Source of the DNA: Sporosarcina sp. 6E9
Lineage (GTDB): Bacteria; Bacillota; Bacilli; Bacillales_A; Planococcaceae
Direction of reading: 5' to 3'
Assembly: GCF_017921835.1 (NCBI RefSeq)
Contig: NZ_JAGEMN010000001.1
Location: 2,163,874 to 2,227,873 of the forward strand
DNA length: 64,000 nucleotides
Under the pieces are notes generated by a model that saw only the letters and a list, made by a program, of their open reading frames with translations, had not been told where the DNA came from and searched no databases. A program made the translations under genes and the position numbers. The stretch's first letter is position 1, and every line of letters starts with the position of its first letter. Positions 9,113 to 19,220 of this stretch are shown one piece after another.

Positions 9113-12100
9113 TCACTGAAGCAATTTCTTTAAATCATTTTCCACTTTTTTACTAACTGCTGATTCACCGCCAAGAATTGTTAGTCGTTTTGTGGCGTTT
9201 TCTGTTAAATAGTCAGTCACAACTTCTGGAATTCTGTCGTGGACGAGCAGGACTGCGCTGTCGTTTTTCGCGGCGAGTACTGCGCCAGTTAGTGCGTCTG
9301 CATAGCCTTTTCCAGTTGCAATGTAGACATTTTTACCTTGCCCGCCGAAATAATTGGCGACTTGGTTGTTGGTTTCGTATCGGTCCTTTCCAGCCAATCG
9401 AGTCACTTGAGGCAACTGGGCTGCAACCTTATTCGATACAACAGTTTGGCCACCTACGATGATTGTTTTTGATGTATTAAGTTCAGCCATTTTGTCTGTT
9501 GTTGCTTTTGGTAGTTTCGTTGCTTGGGTCAATAGGATCGGTAATCCGTTCTTTGCAGCATGCGAAGCAACAGATAATGCGTCTGGAAAATCCATTCCAT
9601 TTACAATCACTGCTTCGGCTGTTCCATTTGGCGAAACGAATGAAGCAATTTTGGCAGCTGTTTCGAAACGGTCACTACCAGCTATCCGCCCGACTTTTAA
9701 TCCTGCTTTTTCAAGTTCTTTAACAGCAGTTTCGCTAATTGCGGTCGCGCCTCCTAAAACCACAATTTCTTTGGCACCTAGACGCTTGATCTCATCCAAT
9801 GTTTCTTTATACAGTTTGCTACTTACGGTCAACAAAATTGGTGCATTCAATTCATGCGCAAGTGGCACACCCGCTAAAGCATCCGCAAAACCATCACCTC
9901 GTGCTAGAACGACTTTGTCGGATTTTGTCCAACCTTGTTGACTGATTTCGATTGCTGTTAAATAGCGATCTTTCCCTGAAATTCGTGCTAATTTCTGTTG
10001 GGAAATCATAAGCTTTCCTTTTGCATCTTTTGTTGTTTGATTACCGAGTAAATCGGTAACCGTAATCCCGACACTTACATTTTGAAGGTTAATGTTTCCT
10101 GGTACGGTCCATGAGCCCTCATAAATCCCGGGTTCTACTTCTACCATCTTATTCCCACTGAATAATTGGCCGGTTTGTTGCGTCGGGAACTTCACTTCGA
10201 AATTGGCATCTCCGTGCAAAACATTAGTTTTTACTGAAACTTTCACTTTTTCGCCTGGCAATACGTATTGATTTTCAGATGGCGTTATTTGTTCGATTTT
10301 CGGTTCTTCTGTAATATGAATCGCGGTTACTAGATTAGATTTCCCCGTTAATTTCCCGTCTAATGTGGACACTGCAACAAGCTTATTTTCTCCTGTTGTT
10401 AATGCCGCAGGGATTGAAAAGGTTCCGGCTTCCCCGACTATGGTAGATCCCACCACATCTTCATTGTTCAATAATTGAATTTTCGTCGTCGGTGAAGCAG
10501 TTCCTTCGACTGTGATGTTTTTCTCATCGAATGCTTCGTGCTGTTTCGGCGAATCAATGACTGGATCGCCTACTTCATAACTTACCCGTGCCCGAATCAT
10601 ATAGTTGCCATCTTCAACAAATGCTGGATAGAATTCGCCGTCAAGGTATTGATAGCTTCTTTCTGTATATGGATTTCCATTGTCAGTTCCTAGACCCGCA
10701 GCGACTGGATACGCCAAAGTTTGGACGTATACCATATAAAAGTCGCCGTCTACTTGGATTTCGTAATCTGATAAATCAACGCTTGTCCAACCATCAAGGA
10801 CCGCATCGGCGTCAAACGGCCCGGCAATTTTTTCACCCGGAAGTCCGTCTTGCCCTTTTGCATCCCAAACTTCAACGTTAAATTCTGTACCGATTGTGTC
10901 TGAAAATCCCTTATCCAAGAAATGAAAGAGGCCTTCCGTGACAAATGCAGTCTTTTTGTCGTCAGGCAAGGACATTTTCACTGCCCATCCAGCACCCCCT
11001 CCGTAATACATGCTGGCATTATCGATATTGCCGTTGTCGTAGCCAATTTCATCGCCCGGATAGGTGAAAATAGGACTTAGTGAGATATCAACCACTTGGT
11101 TAGTGGCAACTGTAACCTCCACTTCCTTACTATGATAGCCACTTTTTGTCGCTTTTAGCGTATATTTCCCTTCGTAAGCAGTGAGACTGTACATGCCATC
11201 AGCATTTGTGACAACGGGCGTTACATTAGCGTCATCGACGAGTTGCAACATAACCCCTTCAATGGCTTCGCCTGTTATTTCGTTGGAAATAATTCCATTA
11301 ATTGCAACTTTCGGAATTTCATCTAATGTAAAGTTTGCTTCAACAGAATCATCTTTTTTAATAACAACTGCTTGCTGTTTCGGATAATATCCATAGGCTT
11401 CTGCCTGGATCGTGAATTTTCCTGTTCGGTGTGAAAGTGAATAGGAACCGTCATCAGGATTTGTATTGACGGATTGTCTGCTTTCTAGGACACTCACTTT
11501 TCCGCTAAGCGCAGAATCACCCGTTTTTAAAACTGTTCCTGCAACTGTACCAAGACCTTCTTTAATGGATGAAACCGCTTTGTATGCATTTACTAATCCA
11601 TATCCATAGGCATTATTTGGCGTTTCAGGGTAGTTTTTGTCGGTTAGCGGCGTTGCAGTGCCCTTCAATGTCTGCTCTACCTCGTCAATTGTTAGGCTAT
11701 TATTGACTTCATATAATAACGCAATAACTCCCGCGACCGCTGGAGCAGCCATCGATGTACCATTCCAGCCACCTTCATATTTTCCACCTGGAATCGATGA
11801 GCGAATATTTACGCCGGGTGCTGAAATATCGGGTTTAATTTCTCCGTAGGGCGAAGGTCCACGCAGCGAGAAGTTCGCGATCGAATTATTGACATTTGTG
11901 GCGCCTACTGCGAAGGATTCAGGATAGTTTGCGGGATTTGAAATCGATTCCGGTCCCCCTGGATTGAACATCGTTGTATTTCCGGCAGCAAAAAGCGGAA
12001 AAATATTTGCATTTCTCCATTCGGTTACGACATCGCGGTACCATTCATCAAGCCCGGGACCACCGCTCCATGAGTTATTTACAATATCCGGCGCCATGTC

Positions 12101-13075
12101 GACACGTGTATTTCCGTTTTTATCTCTCGGCGCTAAAATCCATTCTGCCGCTTCTAATAAATCCGCATCTTCTCCACCGTCTGCTGAAAATGCTTTAACA
12201 GCAATCCACTTTGCACCAGGTGCGACACCTATTGCATTGGTTCCATTCGTTTCACTTCCGACCATTGTTCCTGTTACATGCGTTCCATGCGCAATGTCGT
12301 CAAAGGGTGTTGTTTGACCCGTTACTGCATCAAACCAGTTGAAGTTATGATCGACTTCCCCGGTTTCCGTGTTGTAGCCGCGGTATTTGTCTTTTATCGC
12401 TGGGTGATCCCATTGTACGCCTGAATCGATTGTTGCGATAACGACGCCTTTTCCGTCGATTCCCATATCCCAAACGGATGGTGCGCCGACTTTTTCGACA
12501 TTCCACTCGACGTTTTCCTGAGCTGTGACAGGGCTTTTATCAGTTGTTTTTATCAATTGGCGCTTTTCGTTTGGAAGTAGTTTCTCGACTTCGGGAAAAG
12601 CTGCTAATTTATCTGCTACTTCTTTCGTTGCCGTAACCGAGATACCATTTACGATGAAAAATGGTTTAATCGATTCGGCATTCCCATTTGCTTCTTCTTG
12701 CTCTAAATATTTAAGGACAGTTTCTTGTTCCGTCTGCGCTGTCGCCTTCAATTCAGTAACGACTGCTGAACGTTGAAGGAACTGTTCATTATGCGATGAA
12801 AGCTTTCTTTTTTTCGCATTCGCTTTAACTTGTTGCACCACTTTTTTCGTGTCTGCCTTTTCTTTGAATTTTATCAGAAAGGATACTTTATCATCCTCCG
12901 TAAATTCATCGGCTAAGCGATTGCTAATTTTCTCTGAGTCGCTTGTTTGATTGTAGCGAAAGTATGTATCAAGTGACTTTTCACTTGCAAATCCAGGTGT
13001 TAACAATGAAAATACCATTAGTAATGAAGCTATGATACTAAAAAACTGTTTTTGACGGCGTTGCCTTTTCTGCAT
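9113..13075 (-). CDS. Bacillopeptidase-F-like S8 protease with three CWB2 repeats
   Basis: Secreted subtilisin of 1320 residues. ATG at 13075, seven bases after AAGGGGG; signal peptide about 1-30. Domains: propeptide (about 45-175); S8 domain with Asp217 (TIDSGVQWDHP), His263 (AHGTHVTGT), Asn365 (AAGNTT) and Ser441 (GWNGTSMAAPAVAG). The AEWILAPRDKNG insert and the FSLRGPSPYGEIKPD stretch are typical of bacillopeptidase F. Two carboxypeptidase-regulatory-like folds follow (about 515-590 and 595-670), then a beta-sandwich with GWAVKMSLP, one Ig-like repeat and three CWB2 repeats (about 1020-1320). It is the shortest of the bacillopeptidase-F-like paralogues here and the only one without the jelly-roll module (GWY...YATNL...WYIDDV) found in the others. 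It has its own promoter and terminator. Confidence 0.95.
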   Translation of the reverse strand: MQKRQRRQKQFFSIIASLLMVFSLLTPGFASEKSLDTYFRYNQTSDSEKISNRLADEFTEDDKVSFLIKFKEKADTKKVVQQVKANAKKRKLSSHNEQFLQRSAVVTELKATAQTEQETVLKYLEQEEANGNAESIKPFFIVNGISVTATKEVADKLAAFPEVEKLLPNEKRQLIKTTDKSPVTAQENVEWNVEKVGAPSVWDMGIDGKGVVIATIDSGVQWDHPAIKDKYRGYNTETGEVDHNFNWFDAVTGQTTPFDDIAHGTHVTGTMVGSETNGTNAIGVAPGAKWIAVKAFSADGGEDADLLEAAEWILAPRDKNGNTRVDMAPDIVNNSWSGGPGLDEWYRDVVTEWRNANIFPLFAAGNTTMFNPGGPESISNPANYPESFAVGATNVNNSIANFSLRGPSPYGEIKPDISAPGVNIRSSIPGGKYEGGWNGTSMAAPAVAGVIALLYEVNNSLTIDEVEQTLKGTATPLTDKNYPETPNNAYGYGLVNAYKAVSSIKEGLGTVAGTVLKTGDSALSGKVSVLESRQSVNTNPDDGSYSLSHRTGKFTIQAEAYGYYPKQQAVVIKKDDSVEANFTLDEIPKVAINGIISNEITGEAIEGVMLQLVDDANVTPVVTNADGMYSLTAYEGKYTLKATKSGYHSKEVEVTVATNQVVDISLSPIFTYPGDEIGYDNGNIDNASMYYGGGAGWAVKMSLPDDKKTAFVTEGLFHFLDKGFSDTIGTEFNVEVWDAKGQDGLPGEKIAGPFDADAVLDGWTSVDLSDYEIQVDGDFYMVYVQTLAYPVAAGLGTDNGNPYTERSYQYLDGEFYPAFVEDGNYMIRARVSYEVGDPVIDSPKQHEAFDEKNITVEGTASPTTKIQLLNNEDVVGSTIVGEAGTFSIPAALTTGENKLVAVSTLDGKLTGKSNLVTAIHITEEPKIEQITPSENQYVLPGEKVKVSVKTNVLHGDANFEVKFPTQQTGQLFSGNKMVEVEPGIYEGSWTVPGNINLQNVSVGITVTDLLGNQTTKDAKGKLMISQQKLARISGKDRYLTAIEISQQGWTKSDKVVLARGDGFADALAGVPLAHELNAPILLTVSSKLYKETLDEIKRLGAKEIVVLGGATAISETAVKELEKAGLKVGRIAGSDRFETAAKIASFVSPNGTAEAVIVNGMDFPDALSVASHAAKNGLPILLTQATKLPKATTDKMAELNTSKTIIVGGQTVVSNKVAAQLPQVTRLAGKDRYETNNQVANYFGGQGKNVYIATGKGYADALTGAVLAAKNDSAVLLVHDRIPEVVTDYLTENATKRLTILGGESAVSKKVENDLKKLLQ

Positions 13076-13131
13076 TTCATTTCCCCCTTGGCATCCAGCT
13101 TTATTTTCCCATAATTGAGACTATAGTTTCT

Positions 13132-13160
13132 ATGGTAATAATATTTCCATAATTCGTCAA
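13132..13160 (-). promoter_or_regulatory. Probable sigma-A promoter of the 9113-13075 protease
   Basis: Minus strand -35 TTGACG (13155-13160), 17-base spacer, -10 TACCAT (13132-13137), about 57 bases upstream of the start codon. Confidence 0.5.
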
Positions 13161-13198
13161 TAGGCGGCGATAAGCACGATTGCCTTAGAATTAAAAAT

Positions 13199-13220
13199 AG
13201 AGCCCGAATTAACGGGCTCT
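13199..13220 (-). terminator. Intrinsic terminator after the 13236-19142 protease
   Basis: Minus strand: 8-bp perfect stem AGAGCCCG / CGGGCTCT with a 6-base loop, followed by ATTTTTAATT. The same hairpin recurs at 19199-19220. Confidence 0.85.
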
Positions 13221-14127
13221 ACGCTTCATTTCACTTCAATCAATCAATCTATTCAACTCGTTGAATACTTTTGCGCTTACCGCGCCTTCTCCACCGAAGA
13301 TGGTTAGGTCTTTGACTTCTTGATCAGTGATATAAGCTGATACAGTTTCTGGAACTTTTGCATGGACGAGTAGCACTGCGCTATCCGCTTTGGCTGCTAG
13401 TGCTGCCCCAGTTAGTGCATCTGCGTATCCTGTGCCAGTCGCGACGTAGAGATGATCAGTATCTACATTGTAATGTTCTGCAATTAGCGTGTTCGTAATA
13501 TAACGGTCATCTCCGCCTAGGCGAGTCGCATTTGGTAGTTCGGCTTCGACAGCTTCAGAAATAACTGTTTTTCCGCCGACTGCGATTGTGTTCTTTGCAC
13601 CTAAACGATCAAGTGCACCTTGTGTTTCGGCAGGTATTTCATCTGTTGTCGTTAACAGAATCGGCGTGCCTGCTTGTGCTGCGTGTGATGCGACAGATAG
13701 TGCATCCGGGAAGTCCATGCCGTTGGCGATGACAACTTCATCGGATCCGTTTGGCGCAATTAGGTTCGCAATTGCTGCCGCTGTTGCGAATCGGTTCGCA
13801 CCGCTCGCGCGTTCTACTGTTAAATTCGCTTTGGATAGCTTGTTTTCAACAGTTTCACTGACTGCACTCTCGCCACCAAGTACGATGACGATACTTGCAC
13901 CTAGACGTTCGATTTCTTCGAGAACGCCCTCTGTTAATTTTTTAGTTTGCGTCAATAAAATCGGTGCATCTACTGAATGTGCTAGTGGCACACCCGCAAG
14001 TGCATCAGCAAAGTTATCGCCGCGTGCAAGGATTACCGTATCCGCTGATTCCCAACCGTTTCGGCTGATTTCAATCGCTGTTTGGAAACGATCTGAACCA
14101 AATATCCGGTCGATTTCTCCCGGTAGT
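13199..14127 (-). repeat. Long direct repeat, copy 1: CWB2-coding 3' end plus terminator
   Basis: Nearly identical to 19199-20135 at DNA level. It covers the terminator, the stop region with its TTGA tetranucleotide run, and about 890 bases coding for three CWB2 repeats. The inner part, about 13558-13800, shows no difference that I can see from its partner, while the upstream parts of the two genes diverge strongly. This points to recent duplication or gene conversion. Confidence 0.85.
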
Positions 14128-17100
14128 GCTGGTTCTTCGACTTCTTTGGGAATGATGGTGATTGTTCCTGAAGCGTCTTTTGTACTGCTTTTTCCGTTAG
14201 CGTCAATTAATTTAGCTACGACGATTAAATCTTCCACTGCCAAATCCGGGGCGGTCCAAGTCCCTTCATAAATACCAGGTTCTACTTCAACCATCGGATT
14301 GTCACCGGCGGATTGTAGCTCTTTTTGTCCTGGTAGCTGAATTGCGAAGCTTGCTTCCCCACCTACAGTTTCGCTTGTAAAGGAGATTTCTACTTCATCG
14401 CCAGCTTCTACCGTTATATCTTCCGAAGGTTGTAGATTTTCGAGTACTGGAGCATCTTGACTTACTGTAATTGTGACCGATTTCGTTTCCGAGTTACCGG
14501 CAAGGTCAGTCGCGACTACAGTGATTTCATTTGCGCCTTCTTCAATCGAAATACGTTTAAAGTAGCTTCCATCCTCTTCGATTTCCGCTTCTTCACCGTT
14601 TACCGTTACAGAATCAAGATGTGCATCGGATACAGTTCCTTCAACTCCAACTGTATTCTCATTTGTTATATCCCCATCTACCGGACTATCAATTGTCAAT
14701 TCCGGTGCTTCTGTATCCAATGTTACTGTCACTTTTTCTGACGAACTAGCTGCATCGCCGTCTACTAGTGTGACCGCAACAAATTCGTTAGCGCCTTCAG
14801 TTAGGTCAGTTGTAAAACTAAATGCACCATCATCACCAATTTCAGCTGTACCAACTTCTTCACCATTATTGCTGAGCCGAATTGTAGTTGCTGGTGATGC
14901 AGTTCCTTCAATCGAAATATTCTTTTCATTTGTCAGAAAATCTCCATCCGGCGCAGTAATCGTTGGTTTTCCGATTTCGTAATCAACTATTGCACGGATC
15001 ATGTAGTTACCTTCTTCTGCCGGGGATGCTGTAAATGCTCCGCCAACGTATTGGTAATTTCTTCCCGAACTTGCACTACTTTGATCAGTTGCGAGACCTG
15101 GTGCGTTCGGATTTGACTTCGTTTGAATATAAACCATGTAAAAATCGCCATCGACAACGATGTTTTGATCCCTTAGATTTACAGTCGTCCATGTGCCGTC
15201 ACGTAATGCCGTGCCGTCGATTGGACCTGCTAATTTTGTGCTCGGCATGCCATCCGCACCTGCATCCCATACTTCAACTGCAAATTCAGTTCCACCTGGT
15301 ACTGGCCATTCTCTATCCCAGAAACGGAATACGCCATCTGTTACGATTGCAGAATTTTTTCCTTCAGGTAGAGACATTTTAACTGCCCAACCATTTCCTC
15401 CTTCATGAAAAACAAGTGCGTTTTCAGCTGTTCCATCGTCATAGCCGATTTCCCCGCCTGGATATGTGTACATTGGATCGAGTTCAATATTGACCTCAAT
15501 CGGATCAGAACCAATTGTAATTTCGATTTCTTGGCTGTGGAAATTTTGTGCCATTACTTTTAGCGTATATGTTCCTTCATACGCCGACAGAGTAAAGTTT
15601 CCGTTCTCATCCGTCTCTACTGGTTCAATATTTGCATCTTCAATTAACAGTATTGTTGCTTCGCTAATCGTAGTACCAGTTTCCTTATTTGTGACATGCC
15701 CTGCCACAGTACCTTGTTCCAGTTCTTCCAATTTGAAATTGGCGATTGTTTCTTCGCCATCCCCAACTGTTACAATTCGTTGTGCTGCTTTAAATCCATA
15801 AGCACCTGCTTCAACTGTATACTCTCCAGCATAAAGTCTTAGTGAATAAGATCCATCAGCAGGATTTGTAATGACTGATCTTCCATTTTCTAAAATAGTT
15901 ACTTGTGCACGTAACGGAAGAGTTGAAGGTATATTTTCAACTTTATTTGTTACATTTTCGCCTGTTACTGTTGGCGAATTTGATAGTCCTACGTCATCGA
16001 TATACCAACCATCATAATTAACACTACCACCGGATTGTCCATTGAAACCAACATAGATCCGTTGACCGGAATAATCCGATAAGTCTATTGATACATCTGT
16101 CCAATTGCTTGTTAAACCTTCGAACATTTTAAGACTTGTCCAATTTACTTGGTCGGTTGAAACTACTACACGTCCGTAATCATAAGACTGTCCCCATATT
16201 GAATCTTCAAAGTTATGCCAGCTCTTAAAGTTCAAGTATGCTTCTCCCTCAGGTAAATCAATTGCAGGCATAACGAGTGTCGCATCCATATTTGAGGAAT
16301 AGGAACCTGAAAGATTTGTTGCATAGACGTTTTCTCCGGAAGCTGCTCCATTTGGACCGGAAGTTGGTACGCCCATTTCCCAAGTGTCGTTTGCTCCGAA
16401 TGAGTACCAACTTGAAACGTCACCTTCAAAGTCTACAAAATAACCCAAACCTACGCCTGGTACTACATCAACTACGTAATCATCTGTAGTAACTAAATTC
16501 CCATCGTAGTCGCCAGCTTCCCAGTTATAGGTAATTGTATCTCTTGATACTTGGTCACCAGGAATTCTTGCACTAAATTGTCCTTCTCGATTGTTGCCAG
16601 AGACTTGTGTCGCCTGGACTTCTTGCCATTCCCCATTCGTATCTTCATATTTAAGTTTCACGTATGATATTCTTAAATTATCAGCAACTTGAGCTTTCAA
16701 TACTAAATCCATTTCAGAATACACTTCAGTCGGTGCAGTGTGGTATATTGTCGGCGCTACAGTATCATCGCTATACTGCGATGTTTCAGAAAGCGCAACA
16801 TCGTCCAGATACCAACCCTCTCTTAAACCACTAACATCTGAATACACCTTGAAGCCCAGATATACGCGTCCACTGTATTCAGATAAGTCTATCTCTGTAC
16901 TTAACCATCCTTTAGATGTTCCTTGAAACTTCTGAACTTCTGTCCATTCAACACCATCTTTTGAAATAACAACATGTCCAAAATCGAACGCTCTTCCAGA
17001 TGATGCTTCTTCGAAGATATGCCAGTTTTTAAACTGGAAGAAGGAAGGTCCTTCTGGTAAATCAACTGGCGGCATAACTAATATGTTATTCATACCGTTA

Positions 17101-19142
17101 ACATAGTTGCCTGATAAATTTGTTGCGTATACATTTTCTCCAGAATACGCTTTTCCTGGTCCAGAAGTAGGTGCACCCCATTCCCATTTATCATTTTCGC
17201 CCATGGAATACCAACCTACTGGTTCTTCACTCTCAAAGTTTTCAAAGTATCCCGTCGTTATTCCAGCTTTTACTTCAACTACATACTCATCACTTTCTAC
17301 AGTGTTATTACTATAATCCTTAATAATCCACTTGTAGTTAAATGAACTTCCGACGATGTCTTCACCTGGTATTGTTACTCCGTAATCACCAGATCTATAA
17401 TCACCTGATTTACGTGTTGCGTCAACTGTTGTCCAATCGTCATTAACTTTATAAGACACTTGGACGCTTGTAACACTTATGTTATCACTTGCAAAAACTG
17501 ATAAACTTAAATCCGTTCCTGAATAAGTTTCTGCAGGAGCACTATGCTTATATGTTGGAGCTTCAATATCTTCTCCATCTTGCATTACTTGTCCATTTAC
17601 AGTTCCTAAACCCTCTAAAATGGAGGAAACTGCTTCATATGCATCAACCAATCCATAACCATATCCATGGTTTGGAGATATAGGATACAGTGAATCTGTT
17701 AAAGGTGTTGTTGTGGTTAATAATACTTGTTCCATTTCATCAACAGTTATGTTGGCATTTACTTGTCGAAGCATTGCTGCTACTGCTGCAACCGCTGGAC
17801 CAGACATTGATGTTCCATTCCAACCGCCTTCATATCCGCTACCCGGAACTGTTGAACGAATATTTACACCCGGCGCCGTAATATCCGGTTTAATTTCTCC
17901 GTATGGCGATGGTCCTCTTAGTGAGAAACCTGGCACCTGGTTATTAACATCGACTGCACCTGTTGCGAATGATTCAGGGTAGTTTGCCGGTACGGCCACT
18001 GATCCCGGCCCACCTGGATTCGTCAACGTTGTATTCCCAGCTGAAAACTCAGGGAAAATTTCTGCCGCTCTCCAAGCTCTAACCGTCGGAAGATACCATT
18101 CATCCAGACCCGATCCGCCGCCCCAAGAGTTATTTACAACATCCGGCGCCATGTTCACATCGCCGCCCGGAGACATAATCCATTGTCCAGCCCGCAGTAA
18201 AATATCATCGGTCGTGCTACCCGACTCGTTAAATACTTTTGTCGCAATCCATTTTGCGCCAGGCGCAACGCCAACCTGGTTCGCACCATTCGGTTCGCCA
18301 CCAACCATTGTTCCGGTTACATGCGTTCCGTGTCCGTTATCGTCATATGGAACTGCTCGTCCACTTGAAGAGTCATACCAACTATAGGTATGATCTACTG
18401 AACCTGTGCTTGCATCATATCCACGGTATTTTCCTTTTAATCCGGGATGATCCCACTGGACACCCGTGTCAAGACTTGCAACTACAGTACCAGTTCCGTC
18501 TATTCCGAGCGCCCAAGCATCAGGGGCTTTCACTCGTTCAACGTTCCATTCAACGTTTGCAATGGTTGACTCCGGTGCTTCTTCATCCCTATTTACAACT
18601 GCTTCATGCAATTGTCGTTCTTCGTTTGGTAATATTTTATCAACTTCTGCAAAAGCTGCGATTTTCTCAGCGATATCTTTCGTCGCAGTCACTGCCATCC
18701 CGTTCACAATATAGAATGACTCAAAGTCGTCGACATTCCCGCGTTCTGTCTCTTTCTCTAGAAATTCAACAACGTTATATTGAGATTTCAGAGCGACTGA
18801 TTTCAAATCAGCTAAGACAGCAGAGCGCTGTTGAAACAGTGCTTGTTGCGCGGATAATTTATTTGACTTTGCACTGTTTTTTTCATCATTTGCGATTTTC
18901 ATAGGATCAGATTGCTCTTTAAATTTAACTAAAAATCTTATTTTCTCCTTATCTTCAAACTCCGCTAGTAAACGCTTACTCACCTTGTCTTTGGCACTAG
19001 TTTGTGTGCCATTTACAGAATCGTGTAGGTTACTTCTTGATGACTCTGCTGCAGCAAATCCAGGTGCTAGTAGTGAAAAGATCATGAGAAAAGAGGCGAA
19101 TATTTTAAATATCCTCTTTTGTGATTGCTGCTGTTTCCTCAA
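13236..19142 (-). CDS. Bacillopeptidase-F-like S8 protease, two jelly-roll modules and three CWB2 repeats
   Basis: Secreted subtilisin of 1968 residues, the largest complete protein here. TTG at 19142 is chosen because AAGGGAGG lies eight bases upstream and the paralogue at 24427 starts identically; an in-frame ATG at 19193 has no ribosome site. Signal peptide about 1-32. S8 domain: Asp225 (SLDTGVQWDHP), His271 (NGHGTHVTGT), Asn370 (SAGNTT), Ser445 (GWNGTSMSGPAVA). Then two copies of a jelly-roll module (about 630-795 and 905-1065) ending in GWYLDDVALS or GWYIDDVGLS, like the one shared by bacillopeptidase F and immune inhibitor A. Further on are two carboxypeptidase-regulatory-like folds, two or three Ig-like repeats (SPVDGDITNE) and three CWB2 repeats (about 1670-1968). 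Only 57 bases separate it from the terminator of the gene upstream, and I see no good promoter there, so it may depend on read-through. Confidence 0.95.
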   Translation of the reverse strand: MRKQQQSQKRIFKIFASFLMIFSLLAPGFAAAESSRSNLHDSVNGTQTSAKDKVSKRLLAEFEDKEKIRFLVKFKEQSDPMKIANDEKNSAKSNKLSAQQALFQQRSAVLADLKSVALKSQYNVVEFLEKETERGNVDDFESFYIVNGMAVTATKDIAEKIAAFAEVDKILPNEERQLHEAVVNRDEEAPESTIANVEWNVERVKAPDAWALGIDGTGTVVASLDTGVQWDHPGLKGKYRGYDASTGSVDHTYSWYDSSSGRAVPYDDNGHGTHVTGTMVGGEPNGANQVGVAPGAKWIATKVFNESGSTTDDILLRAGQWIMSPGGDVNMAPDVVNNSWGGGSGLDEWYLPTVRAWRAAEIFPEFSAGNTTLTNPGGPGSVAVPANYPESFATGAVDVNNQVPGFSLRGPSPYGEIKPDITAPGVNIRSTVPGSGYEGGWNGTSMSGPAVAAVAAMLRQVNANITVDEMEQVLLTTTTPLTDSLYPISPNHGYGYGLVDAYEAVSSILEGLGTVNGQVMQDGEDIEAPTYKHSAPAETYSGTDLSLSVFASDNISVTSVQVSYKVNDDWTTVDATRKSGDYRSGDYGVTIPGEDIVGSSFNYKWIIKDYSNNTVESDEYVVEVKAGITTGYFENFESEEPVGWYSMGENDKWEWGAPTSGPGKAYSGENVYATNLSGNYVNGMNNILVMPPVDLPEGPSFFQFKNWHIFEEASSGRAFDFGHVVISKDGVEWTEVQKFQGTSKGWLSTEIDLSEYSGRVYLGFKVYSDVSGLREGWYLDDVALSETSQYSDDTVAPTIYHTAPTEVYSEMDLVLKAQVADNLRISYVKLKYEDTNGEWQEVQATQVSGNNREGQFSARIPGDQVSRDTITYNWEAGDYDGNLVTTDDYVVDVVPGVGLGYFVDFEGDVSSWYSFGANDTWEMGVPTSGPNGAASGENVYATNLSGSYSSNMDATLVMPAIDLPEGEAYLNFKSWHNFEDSIWGQSYDYGRVVVSTDQVNWTSLKMFEGLTSNWTDVSIDLSDYSGQRIYVGFNGQSGGSVNYDGWYIDDVGLSNSPTVTGENVTNKVENIPSTLPLRAQVTILENGRSVITNPADGSYSLRLYAGEYTVEAGAYGFKAAQRIVTVGDGEETIANFKLEELEQGTVAGHVTNKETGTTISEATILLIEDANIEPVETDENGNFTLSAYEGTYTLKVMAQNFHSQEIEITIGSDPIEVNIELDPMYTYPGGEIGYDDGTAENALVFHEGGNGWAVKMSLPEGKNSAIVTDGVFRFWDREWPVPGGTEFAVEVWDAGADGMPSTKLAGPIDGTALRDGTWTTVNLRDQNIVVDGDFYMVYIQTKSNPNAPGLATDQSSASSGRNYQYVGGAFTASPAEEGNYMIRAIVDYEIGKPTITAPDGDFLTNEKNISIEGTASPATTIRLSNNGEEVGTAEIGDDGAFSFTTDLTEGANEFVAVTLVDGDAASSSEKVTVTLDTEAPELTIDSPVDGDITNENTVGVEGTVSDAHLDSVTVNGEEAEIEEDGSYFKRISIEEGANEITVVATDLAGNSETKSVTITVSQDAPVLENLQPSEDITVEAGDEVEISFTSETVGGEASFAIQLPGQKELQSAGDNPMVEVEPGIYEGTWTAPDLAVEDLIVVAKLIDANGKSSTKDASGTITIIPKEVEEPALPGEIDRIFGSDRFQTAIEISRNGWESADTVILARGDNFADALAGVPLAHSVDAPILLTQTKKLTEGVLEEIERLGASIVIVLGGESAVSETVENKLSKANLTVERASGANRFATAAAIANLIAPNGSDEVVIANGMDFPDALSVASHAAQAGTPILLTTTDEIPAETQGALDRLGAKNTIAVGGKTVISEAVEAELPNATRLGGDDRYITNTLIAEHYNVDTDHLYVATGTGYADALTGAALAAKADSAVLLVHAKVPETVSAYITDQEVKDLTIFGGEGAVSAKVFNELNRLID

Positions 19143-19198
19143 TAAATTTTCCTCCCTTGAATTTAAACTGTATTTCGTGCGTGAAGTTCTCATAAAAT

Positions 19199-19220
19199 AG
19201 AGCCCGAATTAACGGGCTCT
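19199..19220 (-). terminator. Intrinsic terminator after the 19244-24427 protease
   Basis: Minus strand: stem AGAGCCCG / CGGGCTCT with a 6-base loop, followed by ATTTTATG. It is a copy of the hairpin at 13199-13220. The T tract is short, so read-through into the next protease gene is possible. Confidence 0.75.

Noticed and set aside
8892..9116. 74-residue minus-strand open frame between two protease genes
   Set aside because: It has no ribosome site and overlaps the promoter, terminator and start region of real genes; the composition is not protein-like.
13588..14271. 227-residue plus-strand open frame in the CWB2-coding region
   Set aside because: Antisense to three conserved CWB2 repeats; it recurs at 19497-20096 only because the two CWB2 regions are nearly identical.
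13143..19193. ATG at 19193 as the start of the 13236 protease
   Set aside because: There is no ribosome site before it, and the paralogue at 24427 starts at the equivalent TTG with the same AAGGGAGG.
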